DNA of 30,531 nt from Setomelanomma holmii (taxonomy: Eukaryota; Ascomycota; Dothideomycetes; Pleosporales; Phaeosphaeriaceae): NCBI GenBank assembly GCA_010015745.1, contig ML978363.1:1-30531 (forward strand), written 5' to 3'. Positions 1 through 9,277 of this stretch are shown one piece after another (position 1 is the stretch's first letter; each line of letters begins with the position of its first letter). Both the position numbers and the translations under genes were made by a program. The notes beneath the pieces were generated by a model. That model searched no databases. It saw only the letters and a program-made list of their open reading frames with translations, and was not told the DNA's origin.

Positions 1-107
1 ATAGCTGAGATTGCAAGATGTAAATCAGCTTCAGCAGAGGCTGTTTAGGCTTGATTTGGGGGAGCCATGACAGGTAAAAGATCACACCCCGCAGAAAGTT
101 GGTGGGG

Positions 108-141
108 TGGGCCACTCGCTTGTATGGGCCGCTCGCTTGTA
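108..141. repeat. 17-bp direct tandem duplication
   Basis: Two adjacent 17-bp copies of TGGGCCRCTCGCTTGTA lie head to tail at 108-124 and 125-141, differing only at one A/G position. They sit just upstream of the decayed coding relic. This is probably a simple local duplication with no evident function. Confidence 0.8.
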
Positions 142-148
142 AAACACG

Positions 149-662
149 TTACACATCAACGGCTTCAAGGTCCCCATCTTCGACGCTAAGACGCTCAAGA
201 TCATGCGCATTACCCGTGAGTGGAGGTTTGAGACCCGTGTGGCTGCGATTTGCAAGGTGCTTGAGGCATCGAAGTATCAGTGTGTGGAGCTCATAGGAAA
301 TCACAAACTCTGTCGACAACAACAAGAAGAACAAAGAGCGTGGTCAGCAGCGTAAGGAGGGCCGTAAGGTGCTCAAGAAGCGCAAAGCCAAAGAGATGAG
401 CGGGGCCGAGGAGGGTGCTGAGACGTAGAACGTGGATGAGGACATCAAGATGGGCGATCCTAGAGACAACGAGGGCTCGGCTGATCAAAACGCAGCGTCC
501 ATCGAAGATCCGGATGCCTCCTTGGCCGTCGATGAGGCAGTGAACAGCACCCGTCTGGATTCTGAGGCCACCAAGCTCCTTCTTGTTGTGTAGATGGCCT
601 AGGAAATGGAAATGGTTGAGATGGTGGAGCTCGTATAAGAACTAGCTCCTGAGTTACAATAA
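149..662 (+). pseudogene. Decayed coding relic with many Gln-type stop codons
   Basis: I do not recognise the family. One forward frame from about 149 to 297 reads as a plausible protein segment (containing FKVPIFDAKTLKIMRITREW). The reading then moves to another frame, which continues as a Lys/Arg-rich stretch (KKNKERGQQRKEGRKVLKKR) and an acidic stretch to about 662. In this second frame stops fall at 426 (TAG), 591 (TAG), 600 (TAG), 636 (TAA) and 660 (TAA). Reading each as Gln gives a continuous Glu/Gln/Met-rich tail. C-to-T change at CAG/CAA codons is the classical RIP outcome in ascomycetes. The shift near 297-303 could be an indel or an eroded intron. No start codon or complete gene can be defined, and a transposon-borne origin is possible but not shown. 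Confidence 0.5.
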
Positions 663-711
663 CTCATAATGAATGAAACATACATTTGCTCACTTCCAGG
701 CCCCGTACCTC

Positions 712-2803
712 TCAAAGCTCACTCAAACCCCCATGCGGATTCGGCACCGGCGCATAGGTTACACTAGTGCCACTCTTTCCCTCATATCCTAGCACAACAT
801 CACCCACGCTCTTCGTCCACCCCTCCGCACCCAGCGTAAATACCTGTTTCCCAGCCCCCTCGTTCCAAATACTCGTCGGCGCTTGCGGCCAGGAAGGTAT
901 AGTGATTCCTTCTGCACGATGGAGAGATTGAGGTCCTTTTGTCGGGATGGCGATATCAAACCCCATAGTGGACCACCATCTCTCAAGAACATGCTGGTGT
1001 TTTCTACGCCCCATAATGGCATCGAGTCCTTGTTGTCGTATATCTTGTCGATCAGTGAGACGACTTCCAGACCGGCGAGATCATCAGTTGTACCAATAAA
1101 ACGGAAGGAGACTATCTTTATAGTAGCCTTTGCGATGGACATGCATGAGTACATAGGCATAGTCCAAGCAGATCCGGGATCGGAGAGCGATGAGTTGCTG
1201 TCATCTTTGCGTATAGGCGCGCCATAGAGCAGACCGCAATTGGACGCTAAGTTGGTGATATTTGCAAGATCGCCACCTCCTTGCCCTCTACACAGCGTAT
1301 CGATGCTGCCCCAGTCGGTTTAGTTAATGCCGAACGGATTCGGGTATCTGGGCGCTTTCGAAGTGAAGTTGTACGTGGTGTTGGTGAGCGTGGACTTGTT
1401 GGGCGAGCCTTCTGTGCCTTGCAGAATGGCGCCCCATGTAGCGATCGACAATGAGTTGGGTTTGATGAGGTAGCTGCTCGCAGTCGAATTGTCCGGGTAT
1501 TATAGAGGAAACGTCTTATTTAGCGTAGAATTAAGATACGTAAACGCCTTAACCTTGGTCGTTGTGTTGCCGATATTGGTGACACTCATGTAGGCCATGG
1601 TGTACGCGTTGTTGAGCCACGCGCCTCGGTAGGCCCTGAACCAGAGTTCCGGGTTGGCTTGGGTATCAGTAATATTCCAAGCTGGTTATGTCTTGTTGAG
1701 GTTTACGAAACCACCATGATCCATGATCTCGGGCTTAAAATTGCCGTTTCTTGCTAAAAGATCGTCCGACCGAGTACGAGCGACTTGGAAGTCTACAGTG
1801 AGATTTGTGTCGACCCACACTGTGTCCGGAACGACAAACAAGATGTCCTCAGTCCAAGCGCTCCCATACTCCCTCCAGTTGGGCGCACTGTGGTTACGAA
1901 AGCCGATTCCACCATTCTTCATGTCAACGACCAGGCCTTCTACTGCAAGAAGATCATCGCTAAGCACAAGGCTAGAAAGCGGTTGATATGTGCCGACGGT
2001 ACGTGCAGTGCCATTTTCAATTACAGAACCACTGTTCTTCTTCTTGACGTCGTCGATGGTGCTCTTTATGTAACTCCTCCACTGTATGTCGAAGGAACTA
2101 GACACTGACGCCCCGAGGTCATCTGCTCCACTTTGGAAGACATCGACAATCTTCTGTGGAACGCGCGTGTCATACCAGTCCTCGGTATAGACGACGAAGG
2201 TCATCGTACGATTATCGATCACCGCTGCATGTTTGTTATCGTTGGGACAAGGGATGAGCAGGAAGGCGCCGCACAGCCTGCTCCACGTCGTGTTTCCTCG
2301 TGGAGGCGTGCCATATCCCATTGGCGTCGTATCTCGTACGTAGTGGAATTCCTCGACATCCGTGGTTGGCTCTGCGACGATGCCTTCGTAAAGACCTAGA
2401 GGTGTGACAACAGCTGCTACGGCGATCAAGACCATCATGAAGGTTTTCATAAAAGACATGAAAAGCACAGATCTGCACGCCGATGTGGTCGAGGCCGAGT
2501 CGGTTCGAAGGATGAGAGGCCATAGCGACGAATGCAGATATCTTCCCGATGACAGACCTTGGACGTGGTTAGCGCTGCGAGATATTTCTGCCCTCAGAGA
2601 AACTAACCATGATACCGCAGTCTCTGTGACGGTAGTCGATCGCGGACAAAGCAGGCCGAGAAGGATGATTGGCAAAACGATCGGTATCAAGAACTGCACT
2701 GCGTGTTACGTGAGTCTCTGCACAGCGAAAGATTCGACAGTGAAAACATACCGACAAAGACAGCAGCAGCTATCACACTAGAGACCTGACTAACGGTCAA
2801 GTC
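712..2803 (-). pseudogene. Pseudogene of an uncharacterised fungal multi-pass membrane protein
   Basis: The main frame (2698 down to 1686) begins with a hydrophobic segment (VQFLIPIVLPIILLGLL). A second hydrophobic segment (MMVLIAVAAVVTPLGLY) is followed by a large domain rich in N-glycosylation sites. This layout resembles a common but uncharacterised ascomycete membrane-protein family, from memory. A short upstream exon (2803-2752) joins through a 53-nt intron (2751-2699, GTATGT...CAG), and its own acceptor TTACAG points to at least one more exon further upstream. The frame then meets TAA codons at 1688-1686, 1502-1500 and 1322-1320, with good coding sequence continuing after each one. Near 900-925 the sense switches to another frame that ends at 712. 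All three stops fit CAA-to-TAA. The gene is clearly non-functional; the exact 5' and 3' ends are unknown. Confidence 0.72.
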
Positions 2804-3804
2804 CTGTAATGAGACCATGTCGTTAGCTCAAAGTGTGCAGCGCACACGACGAAAGCACGTTGCACGGCGACCAACACGAACAGCCCCGTGCGCATCGTGG
2901 AGTACATATAAGTCGGCATCGCTAAAGCTTGTGTAAGGGGCCAAAAGGGTTGTGGCCTTGGCTGGTGTAGCAGTACGGCGATCTTGGCAAGCCACAGACA
3001 GATTTGAGTGATGGGAGCGGAATGAGTAACTTGTGGAAATTCAGCCACCCTCATCCGGTCCCAAATGCGAGAATGCGAGGTGGTTCTCACAGCACGCGAC
3101 AGCCAAGCCTACAGCATTATACTAGGATCAAGACTTGGCTCAATATCATTGATATGGGAAGGGTGCGCTTCGGACATGATTGTGTGCTATCGTAGAGAAA
3201 TATAGCCATGCGCGCTCGACTTTTTGTTCGCATTGAATGCGCGGGATCGTCCTGTGTAATAAAGATCTGGAGGTTGAGACGAGCCCCCCCCCCCCCCTGG
3301 TGGCCTGAACGCGCTAACGCGCACCATAACACATGATTGGTAAATCTCAAAGATGGTCATTCTGGTAGAGGCTGCATTTTCGCTGTCTCAAAGCTGCGAT
3401 CAGATTACAAGCTGTTGGGCTGAAAATGTCTTGTGAAGGATGGGACACAGGGTCTGTCGTGCCGCGGCGTAGTATAGCAGCCCTGGTCCTGAGTGCTTGG
3501 CCGTCATGTTGATTTTCAACTGCCGCGCATCACTTTGCATTGAAAAGCCAATGGAACGGCTTCTGAAGATGGAAGGGTTGTGGGTTGCAGGTTCGTACGC
3601 CGAGATCAGGCGGATGTCCCAAAATTAGCACCAGCCAGGCACCAGGTACGGGAGAACTTGAAGCAGCAAGCGTGCCGAGCCTGGAATTGAATGCGCTCAC
3701 TACACGCGTCTGACCTATGAGCGCAGCATGGTTGCGACTGACTTCTGATGGAGCCGAAATGTGATGCGTAGTCATCATGCTAACGTGCAATGGACGGCCA
3801 GCGC
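2804..3804. other. Intergenic region, mostly featureless
   Basis: The part up to about 3090 probably contains the eroded first exon or exons of the adjacent membrane-protein pseudogene on the minus strand. One open stretch there has a weak hydrophobic segment (TGLFVLVAVQRAFVV), and a CTAAC branch-like site lies just upstream of the TTACAG acceptor. A 14-base poly-C run is at 3284-3297. From 3300 to 3804 I see no convincing gene; the small minus-strand open frame at 3530-3838 overlaps the next gene's 3' end and has no coding character. Confidence 0.5.
3284..3297. repeat. 14-base poly-C tract
   Basis: An uninterrupted run of 14 C residues lies in otherwise mixed-composition intergenic DNA. Homopolymers of this length are uncommon outside repeats and are prone to slippage or assembly length errors. 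Confidence 0.9.
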
Positions 3805-4782
3805 TCATACTGTCAAATGAGTGCCGCGTGAGAAGCAATGCTTTGCCTTTGGTGATAGTCGCTGAAACATACTCCTGACACCTTTGAAATATCTGTTTCG
3901 ATTTTGCGCAACCTGGGGAGTCGCTGGACGCGAAGGCATTGCCGGAAGTGCCGTAAGATCGTCTCCCACACCTGTAATGGTGTTTGGTGATTTGCGACTT
4001 GGCGGAGGCGATTGCAGAAGCGGAGGTCTGGGAAGCAACATTCTGTCTACTGCGACAACGTGCTCTACGATGTCATCTATAATGACATCGTTTCTAGCGC
4101 TGGGCGATACGGTGGCGGGCTTTGTACAGTAACCAGTACTGTGACCACCGCTGGCTGGTGAAGCTTTTGTAGACCGTGCTCTTTCCGACGAGGGCGTCAG
4201 ATCAGGCACGTCGCGAATGTCAGGTATCACAGGAGGGGACGTGGGTTGTTCTCCGTGCCGCTCGAAGTCGAATTGGAATCCCGAGAAATGTTTAGGTCGG
4301 CCTTGCGGATCGTGCGCGTTGAGTGGAGTGTCGCAGCTGTCCAAGAAGGTCTCGTAGACATCCCACCAAGACCTTGTTGTAGGCGCTCGAGAGGCGATGC
4401 GATTTTCTTCCCGCTTCTCAGAAGCCAGAAGATCCTTCGAGGCTGCGGAAGCTGTGCCGGTGCCGATCCTCTGCTCGAGTAGTGATAACCTGGATTCCAT
4501 GTTGAGCATAATGGAGCGACTTGCAGCAAGCTCTTTCTCGATATTTCCTAGCATATTTGCCAACGCTTGATTAGTGGCAGCAGCCGTATTCTGAGGATGA
4601 TTCGATGGTTGAGTGGTTGGCGATGGGTGATGCAGCATTTCACTCTTCGGAACGTAGCTCTCGGGTTGTTTGGTGCGTCTGTGAGAAGTGGGTAAGTGAT
4701 GAGATGCGGGCATCGTATAAGAATATTCCGGCACCACGTAGGTCAGTGTCGAGTCCTGCGAAGAAATAGAGCCTGTGTCCAT
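3805..4782 (-). CDS. Hypothetical coiled-coil protein, 325 aa
   Basis: I do not recognise a family. The frame opens with an ATG preceded by an in-frame TGA and runs without introns for 325 residues. Residues 1-70 are Ser/Thr/Pro/His-rich and look disordered. Residues about 73-105 form a likely coiled coil (ANMLGNIEKELAASRS and a following heptad-like stretch). Residues 138-148 hold an aromatic motif, SWWDVYETFLD, near a conserved-looking FSGFQFDFE. The rest is Pro/Ser-rich with a basic C-terminus (KGVRSMFQRLSPKAK). There is no signal peptide or membrane segment. An alternative model adds an upstream exon starting at ATG 4965 (MFNAPFYLLPSIGNTSAYSS), spliced from a GTGGTT donor to the ACACAG acceptor ending at the current codon 3. 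The phases agree, but the donor is weak. A role in scaffolding or signalling would be a guess. Confidence 0.65.
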   Translation of the reverse strand: MDTGSISSQDSTLTYVVPEYSYTMPASHHLPTSHRRTKQPESYVPKSEMLHHPSPTTQPSNHPQNTAAATNQALANMLGNIEKELAASRSIMLNMESRLSLLEQRIGTGTASAASKDLLASEKREENRIASRAPTTRSWWDVYETFLDSCDTPLNAHDPQGRPKHFSGFQFDFERHGEQPTSPPVIPDIRDVPDLTPSSERARSTKASPASGGHSTGYCTKPATVSPSARNDVIIDDIVEHVVAVDRMLLPRPPLLQSPPPSRKSPNTITGVGDDLTALPAMPSRPATPQVAQNRNRYFKGVRSMFQRLSPKAKHCFSRGTHLTV

Positions 4783-5452
4783 AACGAGGTATCAGCGGAT
4801 CAATATGTGGGGAGATTGGGTGTATATGAAGCAATGATGCAGAGATGCAAGAGTTCTTTTGTGGAACGACGGAACTGCTGATGAACCACCTATAATTGTC
4901 TCCTCAGAGCTATATGCTGAGGTGTTCCCAATGCTGGGTAGCAAGTAGAATGGCGCATTGAACATCGTTTCAATTGTATCCACTGGCAGTCCCAACCGTG
5001 TGAGGCGAGCTCACTTCAGACTTGCTGACACGTGCTCGGCGCATGACACGAATTCAATTCCACGGGCGTGCATTCTCGAAACATGCGAATTTGTGACATG
5101 CCTAACGTCATGACCAAAAGCTCTGTCGTTGTGGGTTTCAGTGTTGCGACGCTGTGTTTGGTTTCAGGTGGAGCGGGGTATGCGAATGGCATGTTGACAC
5201 TGTTATGCGGCAAGAGAGGCGTAGCGAACGAAGCGCGAACTTCATCAAACAGATCTCTAGGGCGGGTAAGCAAGTGGTAAAGTATTCAATTTTTTTGGTT
5301 GTGTTTTTCTGCCGAGAGCGGAGAGTCATGTGCAGCAGTTCAGGCCGAAAGACCACTCACTCGAATGTCCAGTGATCTTTCCCACTTTTCGCCTCGCATC
5401 TCATCTATTCCAACCTCACTCCGTGATGTAGTGAGCCTTCTCTTTGCCTGTT
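4783..5452. other. Intergenic region upstream of the coiled-coil gene
   Basis: This is the 5' side of the coiled-coil gene and the 3' side of the GHITM-like gene. It may contain an extra 5' exon of the former (ATG at 4965). A T-rich patch lies at about 5287-5310. I see no other gene or RNA. Confidence 0.5.
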
Positions 5453-6525
5453 CTACTTCCTCCTGTTTTGGCTCATACCGAGAATCTGAACCATTCGGAT
5501 GAAAATGTTGATGAAGTCGAGCTCCAGCGAAATTGCTTCATTGACTGGGTCTTTTGGAATCAATCCTCTCTCGGCCATGCGCGCATGGTGCAGGACCTTC
5601 TGTACATCGTAAAGAGTGAAGCCACCGAACACAGCGAGGCCGCCATATAACCAGATATTCTCGGTGAACATGAGAGTGCGCGCAGCGGTGGCGGGGAGAA
5701 CGAGCGGAGCAAAGCCAGACAGGGCGACGATGGCGACACCAGCAAGGAGAGGACCGCCGAGGTAGAGGTACTTGTCTGTCTTGGCAGTGGCCCCGACGAA
5801 GGCGAGCGAGCCCATAAGGCCAGCAGTGTATAGACCAGCGCGAGCGAGGATGGTAGGGTTCATGAAGAAGAGTGGTGACAGGAGGAGAGCTTGCGTGCCA
5901 TTGAAGGCCGTCCAGAGGGCGTACTTTTGGATGTAGCTGGATATGTCAGCATCGCCAGGTTAATTCATGATGGCTCACCAACTCACTTATGTGGGCTCGT
6001 CGCCATAGTACCGTACATGGTGCCGATGCTGCCAACGAGACCGACACCGAGAACGACCCATGGGTTCGCACTCATCAACCTGAAGCTCCAGCCATTCATG
6101 TGCAGAGCGCGCGCGGCAATGCCAATGATGCCGACACCAAGTCCAGTGTGCAGAAATGTGTCGTTGAGGTAGGCACGCTCAAAGGCCGGCATGCCGCCAT
6201 CTTCACGAGTCTCCCGGTTGAAGATCAAATTGATTCCCAGCAGTGTTGCGCCAAAAATGCCTGCGCCATAGAGAAGGCGCTGTCGCAGACCACCTTGCGC
6301 AGCGGGATTATAAGCTGCTTGTTGATACGGTCGGCGGAAGGTCTGGCCGAACTTGGAGACATGTTGCGATGTTGTGACGGCGGGCTTTGTTGACCTGAAG
6401 AGTTGTGGATGTTGCTTGAGTGGCGTGTTGTGAAAGGCGCGGATGGTGATGGATGGTGACGACTTGGGTGCAGCTTGTTTGAGCGTCGCCGTGATGGCAA
6501 AGGGCCTCCGTAGAAGGAACGCCAT
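5453..6525 (-). CDS. Mitochondrial GHITM/MICS1-like Bax inhibitor-1 family protein
   Basis: Two exons, 6525-5987 and 5936-5453, are joined across a 50-nt intron (GTGAGT donor, CCAG acceptor) into a 340-residue protein. That is close to the length of GHITM/MICS1. The N-terminus (MAFLLRRPFAITATLKQAAP and onward) is basic, Ser/Thr-rich and non-acidic, as expected of a mitochondrial presequence. It is followed by about seven hydrophobic segments, including FGATLLGINLIF, TGLGVGIIGIAARAL, PWVVLGVGLVGSIGTMYG and, near the C-terminus, the family-typical GGFTLYDVQKVLHHA and ISLELDFINIFIRMVQIL. Members of this group are inner-membrane proteins linked in animals to cristae organisation and cytochrome c retention; the fungal role is less clear. 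The start is the only ATG giving the presequence. The family call is strong, while the exact function is inferred. Confidence 0.9.
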
Positions 6526-7128
6526 GGTGTATACGTGCCGACGATGGGGGGTGTCGATGGCGATGTAAAAGAGGGAGAGTCAAAGTATGCGACGGCGAGT
6601 ACATGACGTGTGAGTGGTGGAACGCACGAGAAGAGGCTTGGCGCTCTTAAGTCCGATGGGCGGTTTCCTTCTAAGCACGTAGGCACGGCCAACCTCAGCA
6701 CCATCGCCGTGTCCAAACTACGCAGACAGCATGCGCGCATGCATGTTTCCTCTCGAGAGCTCCCATAGCCTATCGTACGATCTATCATCTATGGACGCGA
6801 AAGTCCGCTACCACATACTGGCACGGATCTGTGGCTCTATCATGTGCATGTTGAGGCTCCGCTTCACCGTTTGGCACGCGTACTCTGGCTGGCTTCATGC
6901 AAGATTTAAAGGCAGCCTATACTAGCGCCATTCTCGACCATAGTTGACCTGAACCCTTCGCTCCAATCCAGCAGACGCAATAGCAAAATCTTCATAATTG
7001 AACCATGGTGGCTGCGCTCGAAATTGAAGGCCAAGATTGCAAGCCGGATACATAAGGCCTCTAAGTAAGTCTTCAATCCTTACATTCCACAAAACAGAAA
7101 CTTCCACCAAAGCAAATCCGCTACAAAC
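6526..7128. promoter_or_regulatory. Divergent intergenic promoter region
   Basis: This 603-bp gap separates the divergently transcribed GHITM-like gene (minus) and the Ser/Thr-rich secreted protein gene (plus), so it should hold both promoters. An AT-rich TTTAAA at about 6904-6909 lies some 220 bp upstream of the plus-strand ATG. I see no stronger regulatory motif and no RNA gene. Confidence 0.4.
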
Positions 7129-9020
7129 ATGCTTCCACAACTTATTGCAGCACTCCTCTGCTGCCTTGCATTATGCTCAGCCTCTCCCGCGCCTTCAACA
7201 GCCGCCTCCTCCAACATCGACTTCAATGCCCTCCCGGACGGCTCTCTTGGTTACCTGCCTGCCGACTGGCTTGCGTCCCAGGGTATGCTTCTCGAGCTCA
7301 ACAAGACTAATGCGCCCGTTCCTGCTTCAGCCAGGTCACTAGATCCACCTGCTGCTACCCCATCAGCCGCAGGTCGCGACAAAGAGAATGGCGCCGTCGT
7401 CGGCACCTTTGTCAGTGGCATGTTGACCGCTACATCTCTGAACATCAAAGGCAACACTGCTGCTCAAGGTCTTTGCATGTCTTTACCTACCGGCGCTGGG
7501 ACCATGGCAGGCACAGTCATCACTCAAGAAGGTGCAAAGAACATTTACGGAGAAAATAGTACGGCTCTAGACTTCGAGCAAGGTGTCGTTCCCGGCTCCT
7601 TCTTCGGCAGCATCGTAGGTCACGGCACAGGAACTGCCTTGTCTCGAGGTTTGTGCAAGCATGTCTTGTCTGATTTCGGAAAGATGTGGAAAGGCATCCA
7701 TCCCGATGCGATGCCCAAAACATACAAGACGTTCCACCGCGCACTTACCGAAATCCTAGGCTCACACATGCGAAGCATCGGAGTAGATTCTGCGAGAGCG
7801 GCGAAGTTTGCTGATCAGATGACAGAGACGCGCAGACTTATGGATCGTCTGAAGCCTGATGACAGTCTTGAGTTCCTCGATAGAGAGATCTTGAGAGTCT
7901 CTAGTGATTTGGTCAGTGACATCGCTAGACTACAGCCACAGGTTCAAGTACCAGCGTTGCAAGCCTTGGCCGATCTGGCCAGCCAGCTACTCACCTTGCC
8001 GCCACCACCTGCGCCTCTCCCACCTAGGGATCCTCTGACTCTTGCTCAATCTTTACAAGGCAATTTGAGAAGCTCAACGACCTGGCTAAGAATGTGCCAA
8101 AGGCCAAACAGATTGCCGAAAAGCTGGAGCAGCCAGTCGAAGGTCTCCACGATGGGGTCAAGAAGGCAGCCGATCTCGCCAAGAAGGGCTTTCCAGCGGA
8201 AGCAAAGGACGCTCTCAAGAAGGCAGACAACATGGGCAAGGACGCGTTCAAGGCCCTTTCCAACCTCAATCCGTTTCCCGGCTCTAGCAACTCGAAGCCA
8301 AAAGTGACGGAAACCGCAACGCAAACTGTAACGGAACACGTCACATCAACCCACCACGAGACTCGCACTCACACAGAAACGGCGACCGAAACAATTTCGA
8401 CCACGACAACGAGTACGCATCATACCACCTCCACGACAACGACAACTTCCACAGCCACTACCACGAGCACGAGCTTCACGACGAGCACGACAACCACGAG
8501 CACGAGCACAACCACGAGCACGAGCACAACCACGAGCACGAGCACAACCACGAGCACGAGCACAACCACGAGCACGTCGTCCTCCTCGTCCTCTGAGTCT
8601 ACCTCGAAGTCATCCACGAGCCCTTATGCGCCTAAATGCACCTCAACCATCTGGGCCGGTCACGAATGCCTTGGCGGTCCCATCGCCATCGAAGTGGTAA
8701 GCCCGACAGGGAGCTGGAACGAAGGTGCGATGACTACAATGTACATCACAGCATCTTATGTGATGCCTACTCCTGCTGCTGCGCCGGCCAGTATATTCTG
8801 GGGACCTCCAAAGCCTGCTGTGCCTACCCCGACGATGACCAAGAAGCCTCAGGCTAAGCCTACGCCGATCAAGATTTGGGATTGTGGGAGTAGATGTATG
8901 GCAATCGAGGGTGCGCGTGGACGCTTGCGCGATGGGCGTCCAAAAGTGCATGCTGATGGTAGTGTGCATCATAAAGATGATATATGGCCATGGGGAATGT
9001 GGATTCTTGATAATACTTGA
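7129..9020 (+). CDS. Secreted Ser/Thr-rich low-complexity protein with internal frame change
   Basis: The ATG at 7129 starts a clear signal peptide (MLPQLIAALLCCLALCSASP). A non-repetitive region of about 270-300 residues follows in frame. Coding character then continues in a different frame from about 8060: a Lys/Ala/Glu-rich helical stretch (FEKLNDLAKNVPKAKQ), then a long Thr/Ser-rich tract encoded by an 18-bp minisatellite, then a Pro/Trp-containing tail ending at 9020. Two models fit. One is a 104-nt intron from 7956 (poor donor GTTGCA) to 8059, with a CTGAC branch-like site at 8035-8039. The other is a one-base indel near 8050-8060, since the supposed intron itself reads as good coding sequence (TLPPPPAPLPPRDPLTLAQ). 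The Thr/Ser tract suggests heavy O-glycosylation, as in cell-wall or extracellular proteins. No GPI signal is visible. I do not recognise the family. Confidence 0.65.
8491..8576 (+). repeat. 18-bp minisatellite coding for Thr/Ser repeats
   Basis: Four perfect copies of an 18-bp unit (CAACCACGAGCACGAGCA) at 8491-8562 are followed by 14 bases of a fifth. The unit length is a multiple of three, so copy-number change keeps the frame and simply lengthens the TTTSTS tract of the secreted protein. Flanking DNA from about 8395 holds imperfect versions. Confidence 0.9.
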
Positions 9021-9277
9021 CGGAATAGTCGTTGCTTTTGGAGCTTCAGAATATCGCCGTTGCTCTTTGATGTACTTCTGTATGGAGCTGATCGAGATTG
9101 TACCATGCCCGTTCCGTGTTGATTATTTTGGATTTTTGCTATTCTTTCTCGACCTGCTCTGCTCCCGAGATGAATGAAGAAATCCTCCACATCTTTTGGT
9201 CCGCATCGCCTCTGCGTGCACTAATCAAATGTCCTATACGCCGCCAGCTCCACCTCAGCTTCATAACTACTGCGCCC

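Noticed and set aside
3577..3607. GGTTCG string resembling a tRNA B box
   Set aside because: No convincing A box, acceptor stem or anticodon arm lies upstream.
6225..6788. 187-codon minus-strand frame overlapping the GHITM-like gene
   Set aside because: It overlaps exon 1 of the better-supported gene in another frame and is Ser/Pro/His-rich shadow sequence.
8420..8617. Minus-strand open frame encoding Val/Leu repeats, apparently a strongly hydrophobic peptide
   Set aside because: It is the antisense of the Thr/Ser minisatellite; the composition follows automatically from the repeat and there is no ATG-based gene structure.
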